Of a stretch of 34,383 nt of DNA, positions 7,148 to 17,053 are shown one piece after another. A program made the translations under genes and the position numbers. Location of the stretch: contig NZ_RWKW01000100.1 in NCBI RefSeq assembly GCF_003970795.1, positions 1 through 34,383 on the forward strand. The letters run 5' to 3'. The notes beneath the pieces are model-generated. The model ran no database searches. It saw only the letters and a list, made by a program, of their open reading frames with translations, and had not been told where the DNA came from. The stretch's first letter is position 1, and each line of letters begins with the position of its first letter. The DNA comes from Aquibium carbonis (GTDB taxonomy: Bacteria > Pseudomonadota > Alphaproteobacteria > Rhizobiales > Rhizobiaceae).

Positions 7148-10100
7148 TCAGTAGAGCGGCACCGGCCCGACGAAGCCCGACTGGGCGATCCACGGCGTCT
7201 GCCTGGCCTCGGTCGCGCGCACGACCTCGGCCTTCACCTGCGCATAGAGTTCGTCGAGCTCGACGACGCCATTGCCGTCGAGGTCGGTCTCGGGGCGGGC
7301 CAGCGCCGCCACCACCGCGCCGGTGAATGCGCCGCCGCGCAACAGCGCGCTCTCGTAGCTGAACTGCCTGCCCTTGGAGGCTGCGAGCACGGCGATCGGC
7401 CGGTCCTGCCGCAACAGCACGTCGACGGCGTCGTCGTTGCTCGGCGTACCGGCCGCGCCCGAGTGACAGGCATCGAGGAACACCATGACGCGGCCGGGAA
7501 GAGCGGCCAGCCGCCCGGCCAGCGCGTCGAAGGACAGCGCGGTGGCGGCAAGGTCGGCCAGCCGCGTGTTGCGGTGGGCAAGGTGCAGGCGCCCGGTTTC
7601 GTCGGTGAGCCCGTGGCCGGCGACATGCAGGAACAGTGTGTCCTGCGGCTGCATGCGCGCGGCGATCGCCTCCAGCCGCGCCGACAGGGTGGTCGCGAGG
7701 TCCGGATCGTCGAGCAGCGTCTCGACTTCGACGTCGCCGTAGCGCCCCGGCTTTTCGAAGGCCTGCGCGAAGGCCCGAGCATCGGCGACGGCGAAGCTCA
7801 GCGGCGATATGCCCGGGTCGTCGAACCGGTCGGTGCCGACCGCCAGCACGAAGAGCCGGCCCTGCGCCGGCCCGGTCCCGAGGGCCGTGCGCGGCAGCGT
7901 CACCGTGCGGCTGGAGAGACCCTTGCGGTCGGTCGCCTGCAAGGCAAACCAGCGTGTCTCCGGCAGGGCGGGAAGCTCGATCTCCAGCTCCGTCCGGTCG
8001 CCCGACACCGGCGTCCGTGCAATCCGCATGCCGTCGCGATAGACCGACAGCCCCGCCAGCCCACCGGTGGCCGAGAGCCGAAGGCGCACGCGCGCCTCGT
8101 CCTGCAACACCAGATCCACCTGCGGAGGCCGGCCGATCGCGGGCGGCGCGTCGAGCCTTGCGCGGCTGCCGAGACGCGCTTCCACCAGCCGGTCGGTCTT
8201 CAGCGGCGCGGCCAGGTTCTGCAGCGAATAGAGCACCGGGTCGCCGGGAAACTTCACCTGCACGTAGCGCGCACCTTCCGGGGTCGACTGGTAGCGCAGG
8301 TCCGGGTCCATCACCACCAGCTCGTCGTCGACATACAGCCCCGACAGCGTCTGCGTGCCGTCGGCCAGGGCATAGACGTAGAAGCGGCCGTCGCGGTCGA
8401 GCTGCAGCATGTGCGCGCCGTCGGCAAGCAGGCCGAGCAGGTCGATGTCGTCGGCCGAGGACGGCGAGCGGATGGTGGACACGAGGTCCATCGTCGCGGG
8501 ATCGACGACGAGGATGCGCCGGTCGCGCCCGGCGATCGCCAGCCGGTTGGGCGAAAGCGCATGGACGGCCAGTGGCGCCTCTGCAAACAGCGGCAGGATT
8601 CCCTTGAGCTCGATCTCGTCCTCGTCCCAGTCGTCGGAGACGAAGAGATAGGGATGCCCCGACAGGAGCGCGGCGCGCTGGCCGTCGCGGTCATGGCGCA
8701 GGAAGGTTGCCAGGCCGTAGGCCGCCGACGACGAGCCCATCCGGCAGACGCGCTGGTGGATGATGGAGACGCCGCCGGCCGCGGCCAGCGTCCAGACATA
8801 GGCTTCCGTGTCGGTGCAGGTGTCGAACTGCTCGTCGAGCAGCGCGGTCGCTTCCCGGGCGCACAGCGTCCGCGCCTCGTCGAGCGTCAGCCGGCGCGCC
8901 ACCATGGCGGGCATGGCCGCCTGGCAGTTCTGCGGCCGCGCGGCCAGCGCGCGCAAATTCTCCTCGATCGGCTCGCCTTCGTCGTCGTAGTAGTCGAGCT
9001 CGTCCCAGGACGAATCGTCTTCCGGCAGCTCCAGCGCCTCGAACTGCGCGTCGGTCAGTTCGCGCAGCAGTCTCGGCGCCTGGCGCAAGGTGACGCCGAA
9101 TTCGGCCAGCCGCACCAGCGCCCGGCGCTGCGCCCCGATCCCGACCGATTTCGACAGCGCCGCCGCGCCGCGTGTCAGGCCGGTGCCGTCGTCGATCCGC
9201 GCCGCCTCGGCGGTGTCGATCCGGGCCCGGTCCTGCACGCGATGGGTGGCGACGGGTTCGGGTGGCCGGTCGTCGTCGGGGTTGAACAGCACCCAGCTTC
9301 GGGCGTCCGCGGATCGGAGGTCGACCGTCTCGACCAGCGCCGCGTCGTCGAGGCCGAAGCCGGGCACGGCGGGGGCCTCCAGCGCGTCGAAGTCGAAGAA
9401 GCGGTGCCGGGACGGATCGATCAGGTCGACCACGTCGAAGGTCCTGCCGGTCGGCCCATGGCCGAGCTTCATCACGCCGTCGGCGCCGCGCAGTTCCGCC
9501 ACGCCGCCATCGGCGAAGGTACAGGCGCCGCAGCCATGCGCATTGACCACCGGCTCGCGGTCGTCATGCAGCATCTGCCGGAAGGTCACCGCACCGGCGC
9601 CCACATGACCGACGAACAGCAGGCTGTCGTTCCAGGCCCAGTGCAACGCATGGACGAAGTCGCTGCGCGACCCGCCGCCGCCGTCGAGCCGGAGGACCGG
9701 ACGTTCCGCGTAGAGATCGACGACGACGAGATCGCTGCGCAGGTGCGAATAGCCTTCCTCCAGCTCGATCGCGGGACCGACCGCATGGACGTAGCGCGAG
9801 CCCGGCGAGAAGTTCGGCTCGAAACCGGGGCCGGCATAGACCAGCGCGCCCGTCTGCGCGTTCAGCACGCGAAACGATTCCGTGCGCACTTCGAGGAGAA
9901 ACCGCCCGTCGTTGGACAGGATGGTTTGCGTCGGCGTCTCGACGTCGAAGGGGTCCTGCACGATGATCCGCGGCCGGCCGGGCGAGAGCTCCAGCGCAAG
10001 GCTTTCGCCGGGCGCCACGACCGGTTCGCCGGCCCATGTCAGAAAGACGGGCACATAGGCGAGCGCCCAGTCCAGCGTCAGGCCGCCCGTCACATAGGGC

Positions 10101-10477
10101 AGGATGTCGAGCCGGCCGGCGCCGTGGTCGCCATCATGCAGCGGGATGAAGACGCGCATCCGGTCCTGCGCGAAATCGAGCCCGAAGGGTGCCGGCGCAC
10201 CCGGTTCCAGAGCCATGAACCCGCTGCCGGAAAAGCGCACCTCGCGCGGCATCGCCAGCACCAGGTAGCGCGCGCCGGGGCAGGCTTCGGGCGCGGCCCA
10301 GGGGTCCGTCCAGGCGATCGTCAGCGGCGCACCGCTGCCCGGCTCCCCGGTCAGGATCTCGAACGGCTTCGCCCCGGTCGATGGAACCTGGCACGCGCCG
10401 GTCTGGGACCAGGCAGGCGCAACGCCCGCAAGAACGGGCAAAACCAGCAGAAGCAGAGTTGCAAGCAAGCGAAGCAT
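7148..10477 (-). CDS. Exported caspase-like (peptidase C14) protein with beta-propeller-like N-terminus
   Basis: A protein of 1109 residues. A Sec signal peptide (about 1-24, LLATLLLLVLPVLAGVAPA) is followed by a long region with WD40-like repeats in two blocks: about 190-330 (ILSNDGRFLLEVR, LVVVDLYAERPVLRL) and about 640-780 (RILVVDPATMDLVSTI). A Cys-containing insert lies near 520-630 and an Ig-like stretch precedes the protease domain. The C-terminal 237 residues are a p20-type caspase domain starting at GRLFVLAVGTDRF. His955 lies in HVAGHG and Cys1004 in FLDACHSG, so the catalytic dyad is intact. Near the C-terminus DLDGNGVVELDEL resembles an EF-hand loop, common in bacterial caspase homologs. 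It is predicted to act in the periplasm or outside the cell. The gene stands alone; its targets and trigger are unknown. Confidence 0.87.
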   Translation of the reverse strand: MLRLLATLLLLVLPVLAGVAPAWSQTGACQVPSTGAKPFEILTGEPGSGAPLTIAWTDPWAAPEACPGARYLVLAMPREVRFSGSGFMALEPGAPAPFGLDFAQDRMRVFIPLHDGDHGAGRLDILPYVTGGLTLDWALAYVPVFLTWAGEPVVAPGESLALELSPGRPRIIVQDPFDVETPTQTILSNDGRFLLEVRTESFRVLNAQTGALVYAGPGFEPNFSPGSRYVHAVGPAIELEEGYSHLRSDLVVVDLYAERPVLRLDGGGGSRSDFVHALHWAWNDSLLFVGHVGAGAVTFRQMLHDDREPVVNAHGCGACTFADGGVAELRGADGVMKLGHGPTGRTFDVVDLIDPSRHRFFDFDALEAPAVPGFGLDDAALVETVDLRSADARSWVLFNPDDDRPPEPVATHRVQDRARIDTAEAARIDDGTGLTRGAAALSKSVGIGAQRRALVRLAEFGVTLRQAPRLLRELTDAQFEALELPEDDSSWDELDYYDDEGEPIEENLRALAARPQNCQAAMPAMVARRLTLDEARTLCAREATALLDEQFDTCTDTEAYVWTLAAAGGVSIIHQRVCRMGSSSAAYGLATFLRHDRDGQRAALLSGHPYLFVSDDWDEDEIELKGILPLFAEAPLAVHALSPNRLAIAGRDRRILVVDPATMDLVSTIRSPSSADDIDLLGLLADGAHMLQLDRDGRFYVYALADGTQTLSGLYVDDELVVMDPDLRYQSTPEGARYVQVKFPGDPVLYSLQNLAAPLKTDRLVEARLGSRARLDAPPAIGRPPQVDLVLQDEARVRLRLSATGGLAGLSVYRDGMRIARTPVSGDRTELEIELPALPETRWFALQATDRKGLSSRTVTLPRTALGTGPAQGRLFVLAVGTDRFDDPGISPLSFAVADARAFAQAFEKPGRYGDVEVETLLDDPDLATTLSARLEAIAARMQPQDTLFLHVAGHGLTDETGRLHLAHRNTRLADLAATALSFDALAGRLAALPGRVMVFLDACHSGAAGTPSNDDAVDVLLRQDRPIAVLAASKGRQFSYESALLRGGAFTGAVVAALARPETDLDGNGVVELDELYAQVKAEVVRATEARQTPWIAQSGFVGPVPLY

Positions 10478-10669
10478 GGCTGGATTTCGATCCCCCGTGC
10501 AGAGTTTCGCGAGTAGGCATCGGCGACGCCGGAACTGTCAACGATCGCGTACACGCGCCGGCCGGGCGCCAGAAACCGTCAGCATTTCGCTGGAATTATG
10601 TCCGGCTGTAAGAATTCGCGAGCGGGCGGGCACAGGCCTGACCTGTCGCCGCCTGCCCCGCCCCCTGCG

Positions 10670-11416
10670 TCACCGGGCCATCAGCGCGAACACGCCCCAG
10701 CCCAGATGGTCGCGCGTATAGGTGGCGTGGCGTTCCGGCTCCGTTGTCAGCTTGGCTCGAATGTCCCCGGCAAGTTCGTCATCGGGGTTCGCGTCGAGCC
10801 ATCGGCGCATCGTCAGCCACTTGGCCGCCTCGTACCTGTCCCAGCCGTCCTGGTCTGCCAGAACCATCTCGACGACGTCGTAGCCGAGGTTGCGGAAGGT
10901 CGCGAGAAGCCCCGGAAGCAGGTGGAAGTCCGAAATCGAACCGGCAAGGCATCCCCGGGCGATCTCGTCCGTGGCCGGCAACCGAATCCAGTATGGCTCG
11001 CCGACGAGGATCATTCCGCCGCTCTGGAGGCTTTCGGCCAGAAGCGCGATGGTGCCGGCCACGCCGCCGCCGATCCATGTCGCGCCGACACAGGCTGCGA
11101 CGCCGACCTTCTCGCCGGCCACATGGCCGGCCGCGTCGCCGTGGATGAAGGTGACGCGATCCGCCACGCCCAGTTCGTCGGCCCTTTGCCTCGCCTGTTC
11201 GGTGAACAGCCGGCTCATGTCCACGCCCGTGCCGCGGATGCCGTGATCGCGGGCCCAGGTGCACAGCATCTCGCCCGAGCCGCTGCCAAGGTCGAGCACG
11301 CGGGTCTCCGGTTCCAGGCGCAACGCCGCGCCGAGAGTGGCGAGCTTGTCGGCCGTGAACGGGTTGTGGATGCGATGCGCGCTTTCGGTGACGTTGAAGA
11401 TCCGCGGGATGTCCAT
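10670..11416 (-). CDS. SAM-dependent methyltransferase (ubiE/cyclopropane-synthase-like fold)
   Basis: A class I methyltransferase of 248 residues. Motif I is VLDLGSGSGEM at about residues 39-49, followed by GTGVDMSRLFTEQAR (acidic residue of strand 2) and VTFIHGDAAGH (motif II region). Further on come ACVGATWIGGG and GGMILVGEPYW, matching the strand 4 and strand 5 regions of small-molecule methyltransferases. The ATG at 11416 (MDIPRIFNV) was preferred to the ATG at 11461, whose extra 15 residues look unlike the family. The gene is followed after 192 bases by the caspase-like gene on the same strand. The 10478-10669 gap shows no clear signal. Substrate unknown; it is annotated at superfamily level. 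Confidence 0.82.
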   Translation of the reverse strand: MDIPRIFNVTESAHRIHNPFTADKLATLGAALRLEPETRVLDLGSGSGEMLCTWARDHGIRGTGVDMSRLFTEQARQRADELGVADRVTFIHGDAAGHVAGEKVGVAACVGATWIGGGVAGTIALLAESLQSGGMILVGEPYWIRLPATDEIARGCLAGSISDFHLLPGLLATFRNLGYDVVEMVLADQDGWDRYEAAKWLTMRRWLDANPDDELAGDIRAKLTTEPERHATYTRDHLGWGVFALMAR

Positions 11417-11492
11417 GGCTGAAAGGCCTTCCTGTCGACGATGGGATTCGGTGAAGCCCATCGTATCCGAAAAAAGGTCCCGTCAGCCGTCC

Positions 11493-12411
11493 TCAGTTCG
11501 TCAGGCCGATTTCCTGCATCTTGGCAAGCAGCCTGTCGTCCGGTTCGCCGGTCACCGGCAGGCGGAAAAGCGCCTGGAATTCGCGGATGGCGGCGCGGGT
11601 CTTTTCGCCGATCACCCCGTCGATCTCGATGCCCTCGTTGCCGAAGGCGCGCAGGCCGGCCTGCACCCTGACCACGTTGGACTGCAGCGCGGCCGCGGCA
11701 CGGGCCTCGCGCAGGAGGTCGGCGGTGTCGGCTGCGCCGCCGATGTTGGCGGCTTCGCGCGAGCGGGGCACGGGCGCAGCGACCGGAACCGCCGCATAGG
11801 CCTGCTCGGACGCGACGGCGGGAGAGGCCGGCAGCGGCACCGGCTGTCCGGCCGGCAATGCACGGGCGGCCTGGCGGTCGGCGCCGATCCCCAGCGCTTC
11901 CATCAGCCGGTCGTCGATCTCGGCGGTCGCCTCCATGCCGAGCGTCTTCTGGTAGCCGGCGATGGCGGCGCGCGTCTGCGGTCCCATCAGCCCGTCCACC
12001 GTGCCGCGATAGAGGCCGAGGCTCTCCAGCGCGATCTGCACGCGCATGGTGCGCTCCTGCACGGGCGCGGGCTGCACCGGCGCGGCCTGCATCGGGGCGG
12101 CCGCGGCCTGCTCGTCCCCCGGTGAGACCGAATTGGTCACCTCCGACGTCGGCTGCATCAGAGCCGCGGGCCGCGGCGCGGGCTGCGACACCGGCTGCGG
12201 GGCCGGCGCCGGCGCCGGGCGCTGCACCACGAAGCGTGTTTCCATCAAAGGGCCGGGATGGCGATAGGGCTGGTTCCACAGGGCGTTGGCCGACACGTAG
12301 AACAGCACCACCAGGAAGGCCGTGGACGAGCCGACCAGCACCGGGTTTTCCGCGATCGCGGCGCCCGACGCGGCGACGGCGCCGCCGACGAAGGCCGCCA
12401 GGGGTGACGGC

Positions 12412-12437
<26 letters not shown>
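11493..12437 (-). CDS. Membrane-anchored protein with two peptidoglycan-binding domains
   Basis: A protein of 314 residues. After a short basic cytoplasmic head, one hydrophobic span (about 40-60, VLVGSSTAFLVVLFYVSANA) anchors it. A Pro/Ala/Gln-rich linker crosses the periplasm. Two PG_binding_1 domains follow: the first around MRVQIALESLGLYRGTVDGL and GPQTRAAIAGYQ, the second around VRVQAGLRAFGNEGIEIDGV and GEKTRAAIREFQ. Both carry the usual Asp-Gly and Thr-Arg-Ala-Ala-Ile signatures, so both should bind cell-wall stems. No catalytic domain is attached. The ATG at 12437 lies inside the 3' end of the histidine kinase gene (26-base overlap), so the pair is probably translationally coupled. The kinase may work with this wall-contacting protein, but this is inference. 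Confidence 0.85.
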
Positions 12438-14259
<1,822 letters not shown>

Positions 14260-14640
14260 CCCCGGTTTAATGAATGAATAAGGCAGGGCATGGCGATCGC
14301 CTCGGCAACCCCGAAAACGACCGCGGGCTGCATCATCCTTGGGCAAGCTTGGGTTGATGGTTAACGGAGCGTGTCCACGCCCGCGCCCGGCAAGAGCTGC
14401 GGCCGCCCGGCATTCCGGAGCGATTGCCAAACCTTTTCAGCAACATGGGTGGTTGCCAAAGGCTTTCGGCATCCACGCGCATTTGCCTCGAATCAAAGGC
14501 AGCGCCAACCCTTCCCATTTGCATCAAATTTGAGGAAAATTGCGAAACCGGCTGCAATCGGGCGTTGGGAGCCGTCCTGTATCACGGCCTCGACAGCCCG
14601 CGCATTCGTGGCGGGCCCTGGGATGACGGGACGTAAGGCA
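14260..14640. other. Intergenic region between divergent genes, no gene seen
   Basis: These 381 bases separate the histidine kinase (minus) from the DUF5330 gene (plus) and must hold both promoters. The sequence is less G+C rich than its surroundings, with A+T clusters around 14265-14280 and 14520-14545. One GANTC site (GAATC, 14493-14497 region), the methylation target of the alphaproteobacterial methylase CcrM, is visible. No convincing -35/-10 pair, CtrA-type box or hairpin was found, and short open frames here have no ribosome sites. Confidence 0.4.
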
Positions 14641-14943
14641 ATGGGTTTCCTGATCCGGACGAGTTTCTGGTTTTCGCTGGTTCTCCTGTTCCTGCCGATC
14701 GCGCCGGGCGAGGACACCGAGACGGTCAGCCCGCTCGCCGCGCTGGTGGCGGCGCGGGATGCGATCGGCGACGTCGGCGGCATGTGCGAGCGCGAGCCGC
14801 AGGTCTGCGAGACCGGCCGCGCCGCGCTGCAGACCATCGGCGTGCGGGCCCGCGAAAGCGCCCGCATCGCCTACCAGATGCTGGAGCCGGAACCGACCGC
14901 CGACGACGCCATCACCACCGGCGGCGTCTCCCCCGCCGAATGA
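14641..14943 (+). CDS. DUF5330 domain protein, secreted
   Basis: A short protein of 100 residues of the DUF5330 family, seen in Rhizobiales and of unknown function. The first 20 residues (FLIRTSFWFSLVLLFLPIAPG) form a signal peptide or single membrane anchor. The middle carries the family core: VSPLAALVAARDAIGDVGGMCEREPQVCETG, with two Cys residues that could form a disulfide in the periplasm, then helix AALQTIGVRARESARIAYQML. The ATG at 14641 follows a weak AAGG site; upstream open frame is not coding in character. A near-perfect intrinsic terminator follows at 15033-15069, so the gene appears to be transcribed on its own. Confidence 0.78.
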   Translation: MGFLIRTSFWFSLVLLFLPIAPGEDTETVSPLAALVAARDAIGDVGGMCEREPQVCETGRAALQTIGVRARESARIAYQMLEPEPTADDAITTGGVSPAE

Positions 14944-15032
14944 CCTGACCGCGACCGACTGCGGCCACGCCGCGACGAACCGGCGGGCCGCTCCGTCGTT
15001 CCCCTTTCGATCGACTGCCGGACTCCTGGCGC

Positions 15033-15069
15033 GCCGCATGCATGGGCCTCGTGCATGCGGCTTTTTTTT
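15033..15069 (+). terminator. Strong intrinsic terminator after the DUF5330 gene
   Basis: GCCGCATGCA (15033-15042), a nine-base loop, and TGCATGCGGC (15052-15061) form a perfect ten-base-pair stem followed directly by eight T bases (15062-15069). This is a textbook Rho-independent terminator on the plus strand. It lies 90 bases after the DUF5330 stop and 85 bases before the sufE start, and separates the two transcripts. Confidence 0.9.
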
Positions 15070-15153
15070 CGTTGCGCCGAAATCGGCGGGCGCCCGGTTC
15101 AACAGGCCGGTGTTCCGCTCTATATGGCGGTCAACAGGGACGCAAAGAGCATC

Positions 15154-15582
15154 ATGGCCGCCGACATCCAGTCCATCATCGACGATTTCGCCTTCATCGA
15201 CGACTGGGAGGACCGCTATCGCTACGTGATCGACCTTGGCCGCGACCTGCCGCCCTTTCCCGAAAGTGCCCGCACCGAGGAAAACCGCGTGCCGGGCTGC
15301 GTCAGCCAGGTCTGGCTCACCACCAGCCGCGGCGGCGGCGACGATCCGGTCATCGAGTTCGCGGGCGATTCGGACGCGCACATCGTGCGCGGGCTCGTGG
15401 CGCTGATGCTGGCGCTCTATTCCGGCCGCCGGGCGAGCGAGATCGTCGCCACGGATGCGGAGGGGATGCTCGCCGGCCTCGGCCTCGACGAGCATCTGAC
15501 GCCCCAGCGCTCCAACGGGCTGCGCTCGATGGTCAAGCGCATCCGCCACGACGCCAGCCTGGCGCTTTCCCACCCGGCCTGA
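15154..15582 (+). CDS. sufE: Cysteine desulfuration protein SufE
   Basis: SufE accepts persulfide sulfur from the cysteine desulfurase SufS and passes it to the SufBCD scaffold for Fe-S cluster assembly, in the cytoplasm. The 142-residue product matches the family in length and order: IQSIIDDFAFIDDWEDRYRY, then LGRDLPPFP, then the active-site loop NRVPGCVSQVWL with Cys49 as sulfur acceptor, and RGLVALMLALYSGR near the middle. The start at 15154 has AAAGAG upstream; an in-frame ATG at 15124 is an alternative that adds ten residues. The other suf genes are not in this window, which is usual in Rhizobiales. Its stop lies 12 bases from the stop of the convergent DUF6456 gene. Confidence 0.94.
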   Translation: MAADIQSIIDDFAFIDDWEDRYRYVIDLGRDLPPFPESARTEENRVPGCVSQVWLTTSRGGGDDPVIEFAGDSDAHIVRGLVALMLALYSGRRASEIVATDAEGMLAGLGLDEHLTPQRSNGLRSMVKRIRHDASLALSHPA

Positions 15583-15594
15583 GGTCGCCCGGCG

Positions 15595-16401
15595 TCACGG
15601 CCGGGCGGTGCGGGGCCGATAGTCGCTCGCGCCCCAGTGGAGGATGCGGCCGGTCTGGCGCCTCGTCTCCGGCGCGTAGTGGCGCGCCAGCGCCGACAGC
15701 GCCGCCTTGAGCACGACCTTGGCCGAGCGGACCGGCCAGCCGCGTTCCGCCTCCACCGTCTCCAGCCCCTTCAGGAAGCAGCAGACGTCCAGCAGAAGGC
15801 CCGCGAGTTCGGGACCGACCGCCTCGATGGCGCGATCGACCCGCGCGCGCGCCGCCAGCGCGGCATCGGTCAGGTCGAGCGGGCTGCCGCCCGGTCCGCC
15901 CGATCCGCCGCCGCCGAGCGAGTCCCAGTTGACGCCGAGCCGCGGCACGAGCAATCCCCTTGTGTAGTCGCTGCGCAGCCGCTCGCCGGCGCCAAACAGC
16001 ACCGCATCGAGGAACGGCCGGCCGTTGCGGTCCTTCAGGCGGGCGAGCTTGAACAGCGGCGACTCGCGGATGTTCACCGCCGCCGCGCGCGGGCCGTCAT
16101 CCGTCTCCACCGTCGCGACGCCGAGTTCGCCGCGCTGGAGCAGCAGCGGCCGCTCGGTCTCCCGGAACCGCGCATAGGCGGCGCGGCCCGTCTCCGTCAG
16201 CCGCACCATGCCGTCGCCGAAGCGCTCGATGCAGTTGGCTTCCACGAGCACGTCCAGGGACGTGACCTCGACGCTGATCACGCCCAGCCGGTCGGAACGC
16301 ATCCGGACCCGCCCACGCTGGGCTGCCTCCTCCACATGCGCCTCGCCGCCGGCGAGGAACCGCAGGATGCGAAGCCGAACCTTGTCCACCGCGCGCCTCA
16401 C
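15595..16401 (-). CDS. DUF6456 domain protein (winged-helix-like N-terminus)
   Basis: A protein of 268 residues. The N-terminal part (about 1-85) looks like a winged-helix DNA-binding fold: KVRLRILRFLAGGEAHVEEAA, then LDVLVEANCIERFGDGMVRLTETGRAAYAR. The C-terminal part is the DUF6456 domain, with NIRESPLFKLARLKDRNGRP and FLDAVLFGAGERLRSDY, a Gly-rich loop, and DVCCFLKGLETVEAERGWP at the end. The probable start is GTG at 16399-16401, which overlaps the stop of the DnaA-like gene (GTGA), so the two are translationally coupled; a second GTG lies 12 bases on. The frame is open upstream to 16902, but that stretch is the shadow of the DnaA-like gene. Probably a DNA-binding regulator working with its upstream partner; function unknown. 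Confidence 0.82.
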   Translation of the reverse strand: MRRAVDKVRLRILRFLAGGEAHVEEAAQRGRVRMRSDRLGVISVEVTSLDVLVEANCIERFGDGMVRLTETGRAAYARFRETERPLLLQRGELGVATVETDDGPRAAAVNIRESPLFKLARLKDRNGRPFLDAVLFGAGERLRSDYTRGLLVPRLGVNWDSLGGGGSGGPGGSPLDLTDAALAARARVDRAIEAVGPELAGLLLDVCCFLKGLETVEAERGWPVRSAKVVLKAALSALARHYAPETRRQTGRILHWGASDYRPRTARP

Positions 16402-16835
16402 CAGCGGCACTCCAGTCCGCGAAGCGCCGCGCCGGCCACCCGTTCGGTCATCGCCACGATGGCATCGAAATCGGCGTCGTCGCGCATGTCCTCCACCAGG
16501 TGGCAGGCATGCAGCACGGTGGTGCGATCCCGCCCGAAGCCACGTCCCACCTCCGACATCGACAGGCCCATGATCACATGCGTCACATACATCGCGATCT
16601 GCCGCACGCGCGACACGCTGGTCGTGGCGCGGCCGGAGGCGCGCAGTTCGCGGCCGCTGACGTTGAACAGCGCCGAGCAGATGTCGATCATGCAATCGCA
16701 GACGAAGACCACCCGCTCGGGCGGGCGCGCAACCGCCATGGACGGGCGGGCGCCGCGATCGTGCGGCGGCGTCGCCGACAGCGGCGGCGCGATGGTGGAG
16801 ATGCGAAGGATCTGGCAGGCATTTGGCGATGGCAC
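16398..16835 (-). CDS. Free-standing DnaA domain IV-like protein
   Basis: A 145-residue protein whose C-terminal two thirds match DnaA domain IV, the part that binds DnaA boxes. Residues about 57-90 give VSGRELRASGRATTSVSRVRQIAMYVTHVI, and the signature GRDRTTVLHACHLVEDM follows at about 101-117. This is the DnaA motif GRDHTTVLHA with Arg in place of His. The ATPase and oligomerisation domains are absent. The start is a GTG at 16835, eight bases after GGGGGA; the ATG at 16852 is in another frame. The gene overlaps the DUF6456 gene (GTGA). Such truncated DnaA-type proteins occur in Rhizobiales. It may be a transcription factor or modulate replication initiation, but neither is shown here. Confidence 0.88.
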   Translation of the reverse strand: MPSPNACQILRISTIAPPLSATPPHDRGARPSMAVARPPERVVFVCDCMIDICSALFNVSGRELRASGRATTSVSRVRQIAMYVTHVIMGLSMSEVGRGFGRDRTTVLHACHLVEDMRDDADFDAIVAMTERVAGAALRGLECRW

Positions 16836-16856
16836 GGAACATTTCCCCCTTTGAAT

Positions 16857-16870
16857 AGGAATATGTTCCT
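16857..16870. promoter_or_regulatory. Near-palindrome upstream of the DnaA-like gene
   Basis: AGGAA (16857-16861) and TTCCT (16866-16870) are perfect five-base inverted arms around a four-base A+T centre. The site lies 22 bases upstream of the GTG start, just before the ribosome site, in an A+T-rich stretch with TTATA nearby. It could be an operator for the DnaA-like/DUF6456 operon. No DnaA box (TTATCCACA) was found. Inference only. Confidence 0.35.
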
Positions 16871-17053
16871 CTTATACCGAAACTCCGCGAGGGTGTGAAC
16901 AAAACCGCAACGCCGAAAATCGCGACTTTCTCTCAACATCCTGCTTTTGTTCGATCTTTTCTGCACTTTTCGCGAAAGGCAGACGAATTCTTTCCCCGCC
17001 CCCCACGCCTCCGACGATCATGCGGTGTCGATTTCACCCCATCGGAGGCTGCC

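Noticed and set aside
7463-10516. Open frame of 1017 codons on the plus strand antisense to the caspase-like gene
   Set aside because: It mirrors the codon structure of the minus-strand gene in G+C-rich DNA; it is rich in Arg, Gln, His and Gly without any domain.
16402-16902. N-terminal extension of the DUF6456 frame
   Set aside because: It overlaps the DnaA-like gene in another frame and is Arg/His/Gly-rich without domains; the GTG at 16399-16401 gives a coupled start.
16836-17053. DnaA boxes or a replication origin near the DnaA-like gene
   Set aside because: No TTATCCACA-like sequence or AT-rich unwinding repeat was found; the A+T-rich DNA is better explained by promoters.
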